In this document: in pieces, positions 14,801-26,134 of the stretch
Layout: each line of letters opens with the position of its first letter
How positions within the stretch are numbered: the first letter of the stretch is position 1
Notes under the pieces: generated by a model
Database searches by the model: none
What the model was told of the DNA's origin: nothing
The model's input: only the letters and a program-made list of their open reading frames with translations
Source of the DNA: Paralvinella palmiformis
Lineage: Eukaryota > Annelida > Polychaeta > Terebellida > Alvinellidae
Length of the DNA: 64,000 bases
Assembly (NCBI GenBank): GCA_025642065.1
Contig: JAODUP010000424.1
Location: forward strand, 1-64,000
Direction of reading: 5' to 3'
Made by a program: the position numbers and the translations under genes

Positions 14801-17800
14801 CCTCACTCCATGGTACAGGTTGTTGGTGGAGATTTTGAGTAAGTTAAAATCTGTTCTAAAAACTCACCTTTTCAAGGTTGCGCCCGTCAATAAATATTTT
14901 TTATTGTTCAAATTTCTTATTAGGTTTTTACATACATCTCATTGGAGCATCATTGTAGAGCACATTTGAATGGTTTCTGGTCAAAAGGGAACATTGGTCT
15001 GCATATTGTTGAGCCATCACCAACACGAATGACCTCTGCCAAAAATGTTATACTCTCTTTCTGTTTATGCTTTCAATGTTCTCCTATATATATATATATA
15101 TATATATGTTCTGTTTTCACTCAACACTTTATTATAAACATTTCTTTTTGTACAATGAGGAGGATGATTGAAGTCATGGGAGAGTTTTATCGTCTGGGAA
15201 TGGTTTATCGCTTAATTTAGCATAAGAAAAGATATTGGCACAGAGTGTCCAAATTGTCCAAAAGCAAGGTAGGATTTTTCCAAACTACAGTAGGTAGCAT
15301 ACTGTTTTATGGACAGTTTGGTCATGGTGATGAATTCCAGTGTTATCGAGCAGTGAGTGTGTGTGGAGTGTTTCACTATTCTGTAAAAGGCTTCAGCATG
15401 ATGAAAACATATTTCTAGTACGCATAGCCTCTTCATCATATGTTTTACATTGGCCCTGCTTCAATGGTAAATAAAGCTATGACTTACTCACTCACTCCTC
15501 ATTGTCCTGTATCTCAGAGTTTCTAAATCCAGTACTGATCAAATGTGTGTACCAGAGGTTAGTTTTGGTGAAAGGTTTAGTTGCAATGTGTGTTGTGCAT
15601 GCTTGAAACTAATGTAAGATTTAGAAGTAAAAACTGTAAACTTGAGAAGCTACCCCGGTTGGTGTTTCCAATTGTTACGGATTTAACGGTTCTTTACACT
15701 ATATCTCTTGCTCTGTCCTGAATTGTGGAAGATCTGTGTTATGTTTGTGCTGGAACATTGGTTAATCTAACTATGGCTTCTTTCACTTGAGCCAGAATGT
15801 ATTAAAAGAATTGTACATTGGTGTGAAAAATTGGATTTCATGCTCAATTGTTTTAACTAAATATTTACATATTCCAAACTGATATATTAAAAAAAGGCTG
15901 TTTATTTGGCGGGTAATTTCTTGTGTACACGAATGGCTAAACTGAATATTTGAAGAAAAAAACATCTCACATAATGCAGTATGTTTCATATTTTCTGTAA
16001 TCGCGTGTCATCACTGGCTCTTTTCATGGTAAAGAAGTTGAAATTTTTCAAGAGCAACTTTTGTGTTACTGTTACATGCTATATGTTTATTTTGTCTAAA
16101 TGGCTTGTGTCTATAATATGTTCACTCAGTTGTGAGCATATTCTTCCCAGACTGGTCTCATTATTATTATTTGTATAGAACATTTATAATTATATAGGCC
16201 CCTATTTGTTTTACTGTCAGATTTATATACTGATGTATAAATATGAAAATAAAACACCAACAACCTTATGTGGTTGAGGAATATTATGATTGTTGTATTG
16301 GTATAGTACTACATCATACATGTACTGCTTGTTATCAAGATTTAATATTGTCCTGCACTAATATAAGCTTCCCCGAGTCTGAGCTTTGCCAGCTCTGACT
16401 AAAACTTTAAAAAGTTTGTTGTTTGTATATGTGTTAAAACTTAAGTGTCGTATATATTTACTAACTGGTAACCAGTTCAGAAGACACTAAACGGTCAGCT
16501 GTCGGTCACTAAACCATTTCTTAGCTATAGTCAGTTATTTTATATACGGTTACTATTTTTTTTAGATCGAATTATTCCGATTGAGTTTTGTTGACACCAG
16601 AAGTTGATCGGTGACTTGGAGTAACCATGTTCCTTAAACCTGTTGTCCTCATATTAGCTAGGTATTGATTGTTGTTTTAATATAAATCTTGTACGCAGTG
16701 GTTTATCGCAGTAGCCAGTCAACTGATATCCCGGGAGCATTCGGCATGCCTCTCGGTTTCCAATAATGGTGCGTTACATTTTGGAATCATAGCCAAAGAT
16801 GACTCTTTCTGTTAGAATCTGAGTTATCTATGGCATGATCTATCAGATGGCCAGCTTCTGCCAAGTAACCATGGCAACTAGTGCCTTGATGAACAATGGG
16901 TGGCTGTATAATGTCACAGCAGAGATTGTGATTAGATTAGCTGATAGCATGCCGACTGATCATATATCAGAAATTATTGGTCATTCATGCAGATTGTACT
17001 ATATCTGATGAATAGGAGCAGGCTGTTATTGATTTTTAAGTCATATTTTGTCCAGCTCTATAATGTTAGGAAAAATGGTTGCCCTTAACGTGACACCGCT
17101 TTCGCAGGCTAAATCATAATGCACTTTTGTGTAAAGGTCATGCTTCAACTTTTTGGCATTCCGGAAGTGGAATATACAATGGACAACCATATTTTATATA
17201 ATTAAGCATTGATTCAGAATTGCTAGATTTTTCTTCAACGGAAAACCTGATCTGAGAATGCTGTTGATTATATCACTTCATTTGAATCTTTCTGTTTTAG
17301 TTTTAATTACGTTTGTTAATAGTAAACAATGAAATATGAAAACATTTTCTAAAACTGTTTTCCTGCATCTGGATGCAGCATGTGTGTAAATTCTGAGAAA
17401 TTGCCTTTCATTCTAAGTGGCACGAATAGCTGCATAATACAGTATTCCTGGAAGGAAAGGCAGTCGACAAACAAAATAAACATGATTATTATTTATTACT
17501 ATATATATATATATATATATATATATTAGCAGTGCCATGGCATCATTACTGCCGAAGTACCATCGATTCACAGCTCTGTATTCTTATAGGTGTGGAACCT
17601 GTTCCCTTCGATCAGTGCTGCAATTTCTTGCTGTACGCCACAGAGATATATATGGAGATTGTTGATTGCGCTGCACACGGCACCGCGGTTCATGATAGCT
17701 TGTATGTATTACAATCACTACATGGCATTTAGCGTCAGTGGTAATGGGGTGCTGTATCAGATGATGGTCGCGGTCAACTCTTTGTTGCACGTACTGGAAA

Positions 17801-17908
17801 ATATCTGCCTGCTTACACTTTCTTTTGTCATGTCGCACGAGAATTATGGTAATTTCATCCACCAACTTTGTATTGCTATTTAGTCCTTACTGGAATTTGT
17901 GCATAAGT

Positions 17909-17939
<31 letters not shown>

Positions 17940-19078
17940 GTGTTGTCTCTACAGATATAATTTCTTTTGCAGATATCCACGAAAAGGGATTCATAGGTTT
18001 TATGCTGTTTTCTCTCTTGTACATGTTCCTAACTCTTGTGGTATTTAGATGGTCGCGGTCTGGTGGACCTTGGACACCAAAGGTAGCTGCCGATGTTCAT
18101 ACGGATGTATTGCTAATAAGTTAAATTCGGGGATGCATAGAATTATGTGTTTACAACGGTCTGTCCGAGTCGGGAGCCAGTTCGACGGCACTGTATGAAC
18201 GTCCAACTTCCATAAATTTGACTGGCTTCGGTATCGTCTCTAGATCCGTGATCCAGTACAGCATAAAATGCTGCGCAGTCCGTGTGATACCCTCGTGCTG
18301 TATTGAAAGTGCAAGCACACCAAGTTAACACGTCAAAAGAATGAAGTGTTAATGATGGTAACTATTTCGACTACTTGTAATATGGTGTTGGGTAGAACGT
18401 TTACAGTGCTAGATTATTTGTGCCGCCGTTTTCATGCGCGTGTAGCCATGTAGCGACCTAACTGAGATGTCTGTGCTTGGCAGTAGTTGTTGACATTTTA
18501 ACGTAAATTATCAACTGGTTGTGGCCGACTGAAATAATACACGAACGTTCACATAGTTACTGTTGTCAGTAAGCTTGGGCCTTTACTTACTAGATCTGGT
18601 GGCGGTGCTTAAATTAGCCATAACCATTTGTTTGTGTTGCCGGTGAAGTGAAAACGAACTGACTGTATGATGTTAATGGATCGAACTGTGCGGCATAGAA
18701 ATAATGTTAATCCGTAAAAGACCCGGCTTCTCATTGATAATATGAAGTGGAAACTTCATAGTATACCCCGCTAATTAAATTATATTTCTCTTTTAAAAGT
18801 GTGAGCCCTCCTTATGTTAAAACATTCTTTTCTTAAGTTTTAATTTATTATTGTTTCGTGTCATTTTCAATTTCAGGATTTGACTTCATACAGGAAGAAA
18901 GTCAGTCTTGCTGTTTTCAATATGTCAGTTGTTATTATTTCTGTCTATTTTTTCTTCCGGCATAATTGGTATTGTGAGCCAGGAAGTAAGTAAACTAACA
19001 TTAAGTATATTAGTGTTATTGGTAACCTTTCAGCATGCATGTCAATGCAAATACCAATTTATATAATTCGTGGAAATT

Positions 19079-19116
<38 letters not shown>

Positions 19117-19349
19117 TGTGTGTGTATGTGTGTGAAAAGCTGTTTTGCTTTTATATATTTAAAGCAGGTTTCTGCATTTATTTATAAATAATGCGGTGTT
19201 TTCTGTTTTCAGTGTACAGCATCTATTCATTCCTGGAGTACCTAGTTGTTATATCAAACGTAGCCTTCCATGGTACTGCCGTATATGAATATGGGCAAGG
19301 AGAATTGGTCTTCTGCGAGGTGCCGCTTCATAAATTAAAAGCTGTTTAA
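8148..19349 (+). CDS. PGAP2: Post-GPI attachment to proteins factor 2 (PGAP2/FRAG1 family)
   Basis: PGAP2 is a multi-pass Golgi membrane protein needed for fatty-acid remodelling of GPI anchors. Five coding exons join in phase: 8148-8318, 17590-17848, 17973-18082, 18877-18985 and 19213-19349, giving 261 aa, close to the vertebrate length (about 250). Every donor is GT and every acceptor AG. Exon 1 has the first hydrophobic helix (LMSMGILSLPLIAFLLSVII) and ends STATHCR. Exon 2 carries the family hallmark PSISAAI, then TPQRYIWR and ALHTAPRFMIA. Exon 4 has FFFRHNWYCEPG and exon 5 has LEYLVVISNVAFHGTA, matching the conserved helices in order. The start is the first ATG after an in-frame TAA at 8070. 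Intron 1 is about 9.3 kb and packed with transposons. The family identification is firm; the exact cellular role is taken from known orthologs. Confidence 0.95.
8708..9941. mobile_element. hAT-like nonautonomous element nested in a MITE
   Basis: The left end reads GGGTTGGGGTAATCGATT and the right end, reverse-complemented, begins GGTTGGGTTGATTACAGG, an imperfect terminal inverted repeat. Subterminal DNA at both ends repeats the word GTAATC many times. About 1.23 kb with no significant open frame. The hAT assignment rests on end style only. Confidence 0.6.
9976..10024. repeat. (AT)n microsatellite
   Basis: About 24 AT units inside the right half of the interrupted MITE. The sister copy at 12791-12809 has the same AT tract in the same place but much shorter, so the tract expanded within the element. 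Confidence 0.9.
10590..11570. mobile_element. Foldback-type element with about 200-bp inverted ends
   Basis: Sequence at about 10610-10790 is the reverse complement of about 11330-11550. Shared words include CCATGACCAATATGGCCACC versus CCATGACTAATATGGCCACC, CCAGCTTCATCGGGCAT, and TGCCTCTCATGTTGTC. The spacer of about 540 bp has no gene. A short frame at 11162-11428 runs into the right arm and is not considered coding. Superfamily unknown. Confidence 0.7.
11858..11900. repeat. T21-A22 homopolymer hairpin
   Basis: 21 T (11858-11878) run straight into 22 A (11879-11900), a perfect inverted repeat with no loop. Unlike the 3324-3590 block, the flanks are normal sequence. Confidence 0.9.
12547..13050. 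mobile_element. Intact MITE (reference copy), TA-flanked
   Basis: The left end GGGGAGATGTGGGGAGGTTC and the right end, reverse-complemented, GGGGAGAAGTAGGGGAGGTT form a terminal inverted repeat of about 25 bp. TA dinucleotides abut both ends (12548-12549 and 13048-13049), as expected for a TA target duplication (Tc1/mariner-type). About 0.5 kb, no transposase. A second, interrupted copy is at 8505-10266. Confidence 0.75.
13051..14485. other. PGAP2 intron 1, nothing recognised
   Basis: AT-rich intronic sequence with only random short frames on both strands. I see no repeats or RNA genes here. Confidence 0.5.
14486..14910 (+). pseudogene. Decayed CR1/L2-type LINE 3' end
   Basis: A patchwork of frames matches the tail of a CR1-type polymerase. 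CIDYCNSLEF is near 14490-14520 (equivalent to LDYCNALL). YGNYALSVAALTPWYRLL and LKSVLKTHLFKVA are near 14773-14885 (equivalent to YGxRxFSVAAPxLWNxLP and FKxxLKTHLF). Stops and frameshifts separate the blocks. It is inside PGAP2 intron 1, same strand. Confidence 0.65.
14911..17589. other. Rest of PGAP2 intron 1 with small AT microsatellites
   Basis: No gene is recognised. (AT)n tracts lie at about 15084-15106 and 17501-17526. The 17590 acceptor is preceded by CTGTATTCTTATAG. Confidence 0.5.
17909..17934 (+). repeat. (GT)n microsatellite in PGAP2 intron 2
   Basis: GT repeats start about 60 bp after the exon 2 donor and end about 40 bp before the exon 3 acceptor, in an intron of only 124 bp. 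Confidence 0.85.
19080..19132. repeat. (AT)n-(GT)n microsatellite in PGAP2 intron 4
   Basis: A run of AT units followed by a run of GT/AT units, between coding exons 4 and 5. Confidence 0.85.
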
Positions 19350-19793
19350 CAGAAATCATTCACTCTTTATTCCCGGTTCTGTGTAATCCTTTTCTTGCAT
19401 CAGTTGTTAGTTTTGTTAATCCATTGTTGAATCACTGCGCCTTGAATGGCTGTGTGTGTGTGTGTGAGTGTGAAATGATTTAATTTTGTCAGTCATGGTT
19501 TCATATGATACATTCATAATCACAGCCACTTGCTATTTTTTGTGTGTTCTCGATAAGTGCCATTTATGCCCAAAACTAATTTTATTTAAATACTTTATTA
19601 TTTGATACTTGTGTAAACAATTATATAGTCAGTTGAAGATCAGAAGTGGGGTCAATTCCATTTTATCAACTCAGTCAGCTCCGTTCAGTTAATTCCCCAA
19701 AAAACTATCACCTCCAGATATTAATTTCAATTTTTTTACCATCAGTTTACATACACAAAAAAAGATTCAAGATACTGTTATTATTCATCTTGT

Positions 19794-19830
<37 letters not shown>

Positions 19831-22800
19831 TGCTGATTTAAAATATTTTGATACTATGTTAATCACATGTAAAATAAATAGAATATCAGGTTATTTTATT
19901 GATTGCAATCTAAATTTATTGATTTTAATTTTGTTTTGTTTAAAATTCCAATTCAGGAATTGTTTATTATTTCAGAATCAAACTGACCCCTTTACCTATA
20001 ATTTCAGACTCAGTATTTATCTAGTTTCACTGTGCTGGAAATCAGTTATAGTCTTTTTTGTTTTTGTTTTGTATGTCCTGTTTATTGTATATATAACATT
20101 TAAATTAAAATAATTGTAATTTGTTTAAATATAGTTGTATCTATTCTGTCCCAGATTTGTTTAATACTGCTAAACTGTTTGTTACTGTTTCTGTTTGAAT
20201 TATCATTGTTGTTGGGTTGCTGTTTCATCTCGTTGCATTTTAGCAGGGATGAAAATTTTGAATACGACCTCTGGTTGATTTGTGAGAGAATTGAATACAG
20301 AGATGTGTAATGTCTCATCAGTCCCTAAGTTGTTGTGCAACAAAACTCTTAAGAAGTGAATCTTTTATTTCCTCTTTCTTTCTTCAAAGATCAGTTTGGG
20401 CAATGGGGCACCTATCATGAAGTGACAATTATTAAAACTGACAGCTTAATCACTATTAAGAAAGTGAGATTTGAGGTAAAGCAAGCCATTACTATATGGT
20501 TAAAATAATGGGTTTTAATCTGTTTTTTTTTGTTTTGTGATGAGCAAACTAAACTTAGCCTTCTAAAGATGTTATAGTACGGACTGGACTTGGAAAAGAT
20601 GACTGTATTCCCATATACTACTCGAGTGAATTACACACAACAAAATTGTTATGTAAAACACATCAACCAAATGAGATGACCCCAATGCCACTGCTCACTT
20701 AAGATGCGAAACAGTATTTCTATTCCTGACTCAAGAATATTTATAACATTTTAATAGCGTACTTGTCTGCTAGTCATTTTAATCCAGGATTCCCTACAAA
20801 CACACAAATAGGACATGGAATATACAGCTCTAGGTCAACAGTTTTCTTCACATTTTAATTTTATTAATGGTAATACTAATTTATTAAACTATGGTTTTAG
20901 CTTTTTATGTGGTTTTAATATTTGTTTTTGCAGGTCTGAATAATAATTAGTGTTGGGTTGTTTTATTTCAGTGTGTGTGTGAAATTACTTGGTGTCTATG
21001 TACATGCTTTATAAACTTCATTGTTGTTTTCCACCTGCCAACAAAATGCTGTTTAGCACCAATTGCCATAAATCACTTATCATTTACTGTCATCTTCTTA
21101 AGTCTCATTCTTGCAAATTTTAACTTTGATGAGGTTGAACATTAAGTCTGGCTGGAACAACTACTAATACTTAAATAGTGTAGCATGTTCAAGCCACCAA
21201 GAAGTAATATTTACTATTGTTTGTGAATTTTGTTTAAATATATTGTTTCTTTCAGATATTTAATTGTTATTTTCAGGTAACTGTAATCAGTGTGTGGAGT
21301 ATGTGAAATGAGCTTTGGAAGTGTATATATATATATATATATATCTCTTTTGTGTTGTGCGTTCAGGATATCTAGAATAAGTTCTTGTAATTTTTTAGTA
21401 TTATTTGTTATTCACAATCAATACTGGGTGTAATCAGATGATGGATGACACAATAAAAAAGAGATACCTCATTACTGCTAATTGCATGCATTTCCATTCA
21501 GTTTAAATTGTTCAATTACTAGATTGCTAATTAGCCTGTAATGTGTATTATACAGGTGACGTTATGAAGTAATAAAATTGATTTCAAAATGGCTGATTTT
21601 ACTGTTGGTTATTACTTCTAGCAGACATGAGAGTGAACTTTGAAACAAAATCCTGAAAAGCAGGAAAGGAAGCTGCAGAGCAAAGTGAGCCACATCGCAT
21701 GCACCTGGGGATGTTGGGTGGGGGAAAATTTGAGTTTTGTGCATGTTTAGGACAATCCGAGACTAATAGAGTGGGTGAGGATAAAAGGAAATTAGTAAAA
21801 ACCAGAAAACTCTCATTCCTGTTCTAGATATAATGAGAACTACGATAATTAAATCCTTAATTGAATATTTTATTACACAAAAACCAATTTGGTGTTGCCT
21901 CGTTTTAGTTGCCTTTTACAATATCCAGGACACAGTGAGCCAGTTCTGGATATTGACACTCGAGGGGAATTTCACCCTTATGCGTTACCTTTTGTGGCGT
22001 TTATAAAAAAAGGCGTAATAAAATGATAAATCAGTAATTGAAGACAAAGAAATCATTCTATGGTTTTGACTATTCCAGGGTCTTTCTGTTGATTAAAGAT
22101 GATTTCTAGAACAAGCTATCCATACTAAAGAAACAGCATTGTCAAGTAATAACTTCATTGCTTAAAAGTGTTGATAATGATTTATCGCACTTGAACACAA
22201 CTCAATTACACAATAAATAATGGGGAACAGAAGGGGGTGGGAGGATGCGACTTGCAAGATCAGACATCAGGTAATGTTTCTTGCTTTCATGATCTACTGA
22301 AAGAACTGGACTGTGAACTGTGTTTTAAGCTATATACATAACTTGTTTATTAACATGTAATTCTTATAATAGTAAGATTAAGTCTTTATGTCACAAACAA
22401 GTCAAAATGAATGTTTCTTGGCACGTCTATAGACAGATAGTCTTAAAGTAAGCGGACCATAACGACACCCATCTATTTTATAATGCAACGATATAAGATG
22501 ACTAACAGAACCTGCTGCTATTGTCTAAACCATGCCCCAAGCTTTAGCAAGACTAAAATCACGATACTCTATCAAATCTACAGACCCTGACCTGTCTTTT
22601 GTATCAAAAATATTATTGATCATCTCATCAGTTTGTTGCCACATCTTGAAAGCCGACTGAAACTGATACATCATATTTGTTGGCACATGATTTTCATTTT
22701 GGCATCTCGGCACCAGTGGCATCACAAACGTTATTATCACAAACAAGATTCAAGATAATTGTAACAATGTAAGCAACTGTCAGTTACATAAATCCAGGAA

Positions 22801-22914
22801 CAGGCTTTACTTCACCATTATGTAGATTTTTCCATTTACATATCAACTGCATGTTATCATCAGCTTTTAAAACTGTAACTGAAACAGCTTGCTACCAGGC
22901 ATAAAACTTTAATT
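19350..22914. other. PGAP2 3' flank and intergenic DNA
   Basis: No clear gene. (AT)n tracts lie at about 19797-19827 and 21325-21345. The 3'UTR of PGAP2 must start here, but no convincing AATAAA plus downstream element could be fixed. A 73-residue minus-strand frame at 22746-22525 is open but lacks recognisable motifs. Confidence 0.5.
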
Positions 22915-23102
22915 GATGATGATGATTGATGTTTTACAGCCACTTGTGCACACAAGGTAGGCTAAATCGGCCGAGCGACCTCCAAAAGGTAATGGAGCTT
23001 AGTCAAAGATGAAACACCCTTCAAATATGCCCAGCCAAGTTTTAAACTCGGATGATATTGATCTGTGATCCAACGCATTACCAGTTAGACCAAAGAGGCG
23101 CA
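22915..23102 (-). mobile_element. tRNA-derived SINE relic
   Basis: On the minus strand the head reads TGGTCTAACTGGTAATGCG (A-box-like) followed about 40 bp later by a degenerate B-box (CCGAGTTTAAAACT). The plus strand has the pair of words GATGATTGATGTTTTACAGC and CTAAATCGGCCGAGCGACC further along the body. It lies just 3' of the zinc-finger gene stop codon, probably in its 3'UTR. Confidence 0.5.
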
Positions 23103-23145
23103 CTAAAACTGTAATTGAGAATATTCCAGTGGAAATCAGATCACG

Positions 23146-26094
23146 TTACATTGCTGACCAATTTTGTAATGTTGTGTATTGCAACACCTGTCCATCGCGT
23201 TGTACACTGGTTGAGACGTGAGGTGAAACTGCAACCAGTTCTTGTTCATGATGTGATGAGATTATAATCTCTGTGGAGCTAGATGCTATTGGTGAAGGAA
23301 GCATCTCGGTGGTCCGCTGGTCACACGTCACCAGTACCTTTGTCACTGGGTTTAACATGCTAAATGAACATTGTGCAGTACTGGCAGTCATGGTATCGGA
23401 TGGCACTGCTGTTATAGTGTAATTGTTATTGACCTGTCCCAAGATGGATTCCTCACTTGGTGCTGTTAAACAATACTGCTGTTCAGGACTTTCTAACACA
23501 CCCTGAAGCATTACTTGACTTTTCGCTTGACCTTCTGATGTGTTTTCAGCTTCAGTCTTATCCACGTCGCTGGCGAACAGACGGGTGACTCGTTGCTGGC
23601 GAATATCGTGGTCTTTTTTCTTGTGCACGACACGCCAGTGTTTCCGCAGATTACCACGAGTGTTACAGCAATAGTCACAGAAGCCACAAGTAAAATTCTT
23701 CTCACCAGTATGAATAACGCTGTGTCTGCGTAGGTAGACCTTTTCACTAAACAGCTTCCCACAGTCGGAGCAAGGAAACTGCTTCTCGCCGTGAACTGTA
23801 CGCAGATGACGGTTTTTACTGGAACGACCTGAAAAAGAAAACATGTTCCTACGTAGGTGAGGAAGGAGATTCAGAGAAGTCAAAATTATTTTTTATCTGT
23901 ATATGTTCTTATGTGTATCAGCAACAGGATTCCTTTGTGATATTACACCATTTACATACATGAAAAGGTGACGTTGCATTTGGTGCATTTGAACTTCTTC
24001 TCTCCCAAGTGCAGACGCCGATGATCCTCAAGAATAGCTTTGCTTCTAAATATATTACCACACAAGTCACACATCCACTTCGGTGCATTTGTTGTGTGCT
24101 TGTTGAATATATGACGTTTAAGACACTGCCCGGTCCTTGTAGTAAAATCACACTGTTCACACTGTATCCATGTTCCAGCACTGTGCAACGCTGAGTAAAT
24201 AATAATAGAATTTTTTTTTATCAACAACAGTTATCTAATACAAATTACTGGATTAAAAGTTCTTACTGATCATAATGCGAGTGACTTGTTCAAAAATTAA
24301 AAAAACACAAAACATTTTAAATACAATGAAATCATAAAGAAAAGTTATTAATGCATAAATAATATGACATTATAATACTCAATATTGTGGTGCCAGAAAA
24401 TACTGGATTACAGAAATGTCAGACTGCTCATTTTCATGGGAACTGATGTTTGCGGGGGTGGTGTTTGGAACAAAAATACTTCAACATCATGGTAACTGTC
24501 ATGCCTGCCGTGAAATGTGATTTGGCTTAGTTCATGAGTAGTAAGTAATGAGTTAGTACGAGGTTTGTTTAGCCCCAGCATTAAGATATATGAAAAATGA
24601 ACAAACTAATAATGGCCTACAATCTGGGGAAATAGTCAACAAAAACGGATCTACCTTGATTCAAATCTAACAGTGACCTGAAGGATTTTAGTATAGCACT
24701 CCAACCACTAACGCAGAAGATTGCCTCCATTATAACGTACGAGTAATCCACTGGGTACTGCAGAGCAAAATATGACACTCCCCCATTGCCGTATACTTGA
24801 TTAATTTGACTCTAAAAATAATTTAAGACAATAATTTCTGTCTTTCATAATCTTCTATCGGATCCGCAAATATGTACACGGCCATCACTGCTAAAGGAAG
24901 ACGCTATATTTGACAATACATATAGCATGATTCAACTCAATCACATTTTATAAGATATATTTTTTCATTTGTATCCTTTGTATCAGACATAAGATTTATA
25001 ACACATGAATCAGACTTCCATAAAAAACAACTGACAGTAAATATCATCAATGTGATATTATGGATGTTCCAAGTATCATTCATTTGGTGAACTAACAGTT
25101 TACCAACTTATCGCATCAGGCCCTGGTATTTAGCTTTTTTTATCCTCATGTTGTCAGGCTAAATATAACTGAATCAGATAGTATATCTGTATTACAGATT
25201 CTAAATTAGTACTGGTCAATCAATCGATGAAATAAATTTTTATTTTGGAATTGTACAACAAAAACACATGAAATAAATTATTGATATAAAGATTGTATCA
25301 TAGTTAGTAGTATACAATCCCAAGCCATGGAATAGAGTCATGTAGACCTTAACCCGAAAACACTATCATAATAATAATGGCCGATATGGCAGTATTTTAC
25401 GTGGCTGGCAACCTCAAATGATGGAGTTGCAAATGGTCTGTAATTTACAGCTTCCCCACGGAGACTACTTCTAAATACATTTAGAATAAATGACATGTTC
25501 GGTGGAGAAAACCTTGCCAGTTGACTGATTGGATGAAAAACTCCCCCTACTACAGTGCCTACTATAGTCTCACACTCTACCTTGTTTAACCAGATAATAT
25601 CAGTTTTATGTTTAAAGATATTGCATAGTCTAGAAAAAGAAATGGGTGTATAATAAGACAGGACAAAACATTTAGGATCATATATGTCAACACCGAACCA
25701 CTCCACCCACCCACATGCCTCAGCCAACCCCGCCCATTGGATTAACAGAGCTAGCAATATTTTAATCAGTACACGCGATCCCTGATTGATTAGTTATCTA
25801 CCTTCTATATGTCTTTTAAGCACCGATTCATAACAGAATGCTTTGGCACAGATATCGCATAGATACTTCTGCTCCTTGTTGTGTACTGCTATAACGTGCT
25901 GCCTTAGCCATGACCTTTGGGCAGCTGTATAATCACAGTGTGGACACTTCAGTAGTTCTTTATGCATTTTCTTGTGAACATCTAGCACAAAGAGAATACG
26001 ATATACATTTAAAATGAAGAAATATTTTGAGAAATCAATATTCAATCAATATTAAGAGGTATAAACCAAGAACACATTATATCAACAACCATAT

Positions 26095-26134
<40 letters not shown>

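Noticed and set aside
17584..17865. 93-residue minus-strand frame opposite PGAP2 exon 2
   Set aside because: Shadow of the conserved PGAP2 exon on the other strand.
20386..20486. Exon-like block (AG|AT...GAG|GTAAAG, open as QFGQWGTYHEVTIIKTDSLI)
   Set aside because: PGAP2 already ends at 19349 with a normal C-terminus. No partner exon was found, so chance is likely.
22525..22746. 73-residue minus-strand frame (FQSAFKMWQQTDEMINNIFD) downstream of the zinc-finger gene
   Set aside because: Protein-like composition but no motif, no fitting splice sites to a neighbour, and a length expected by chance in this window. Could be a 3'UTR or element remnant.
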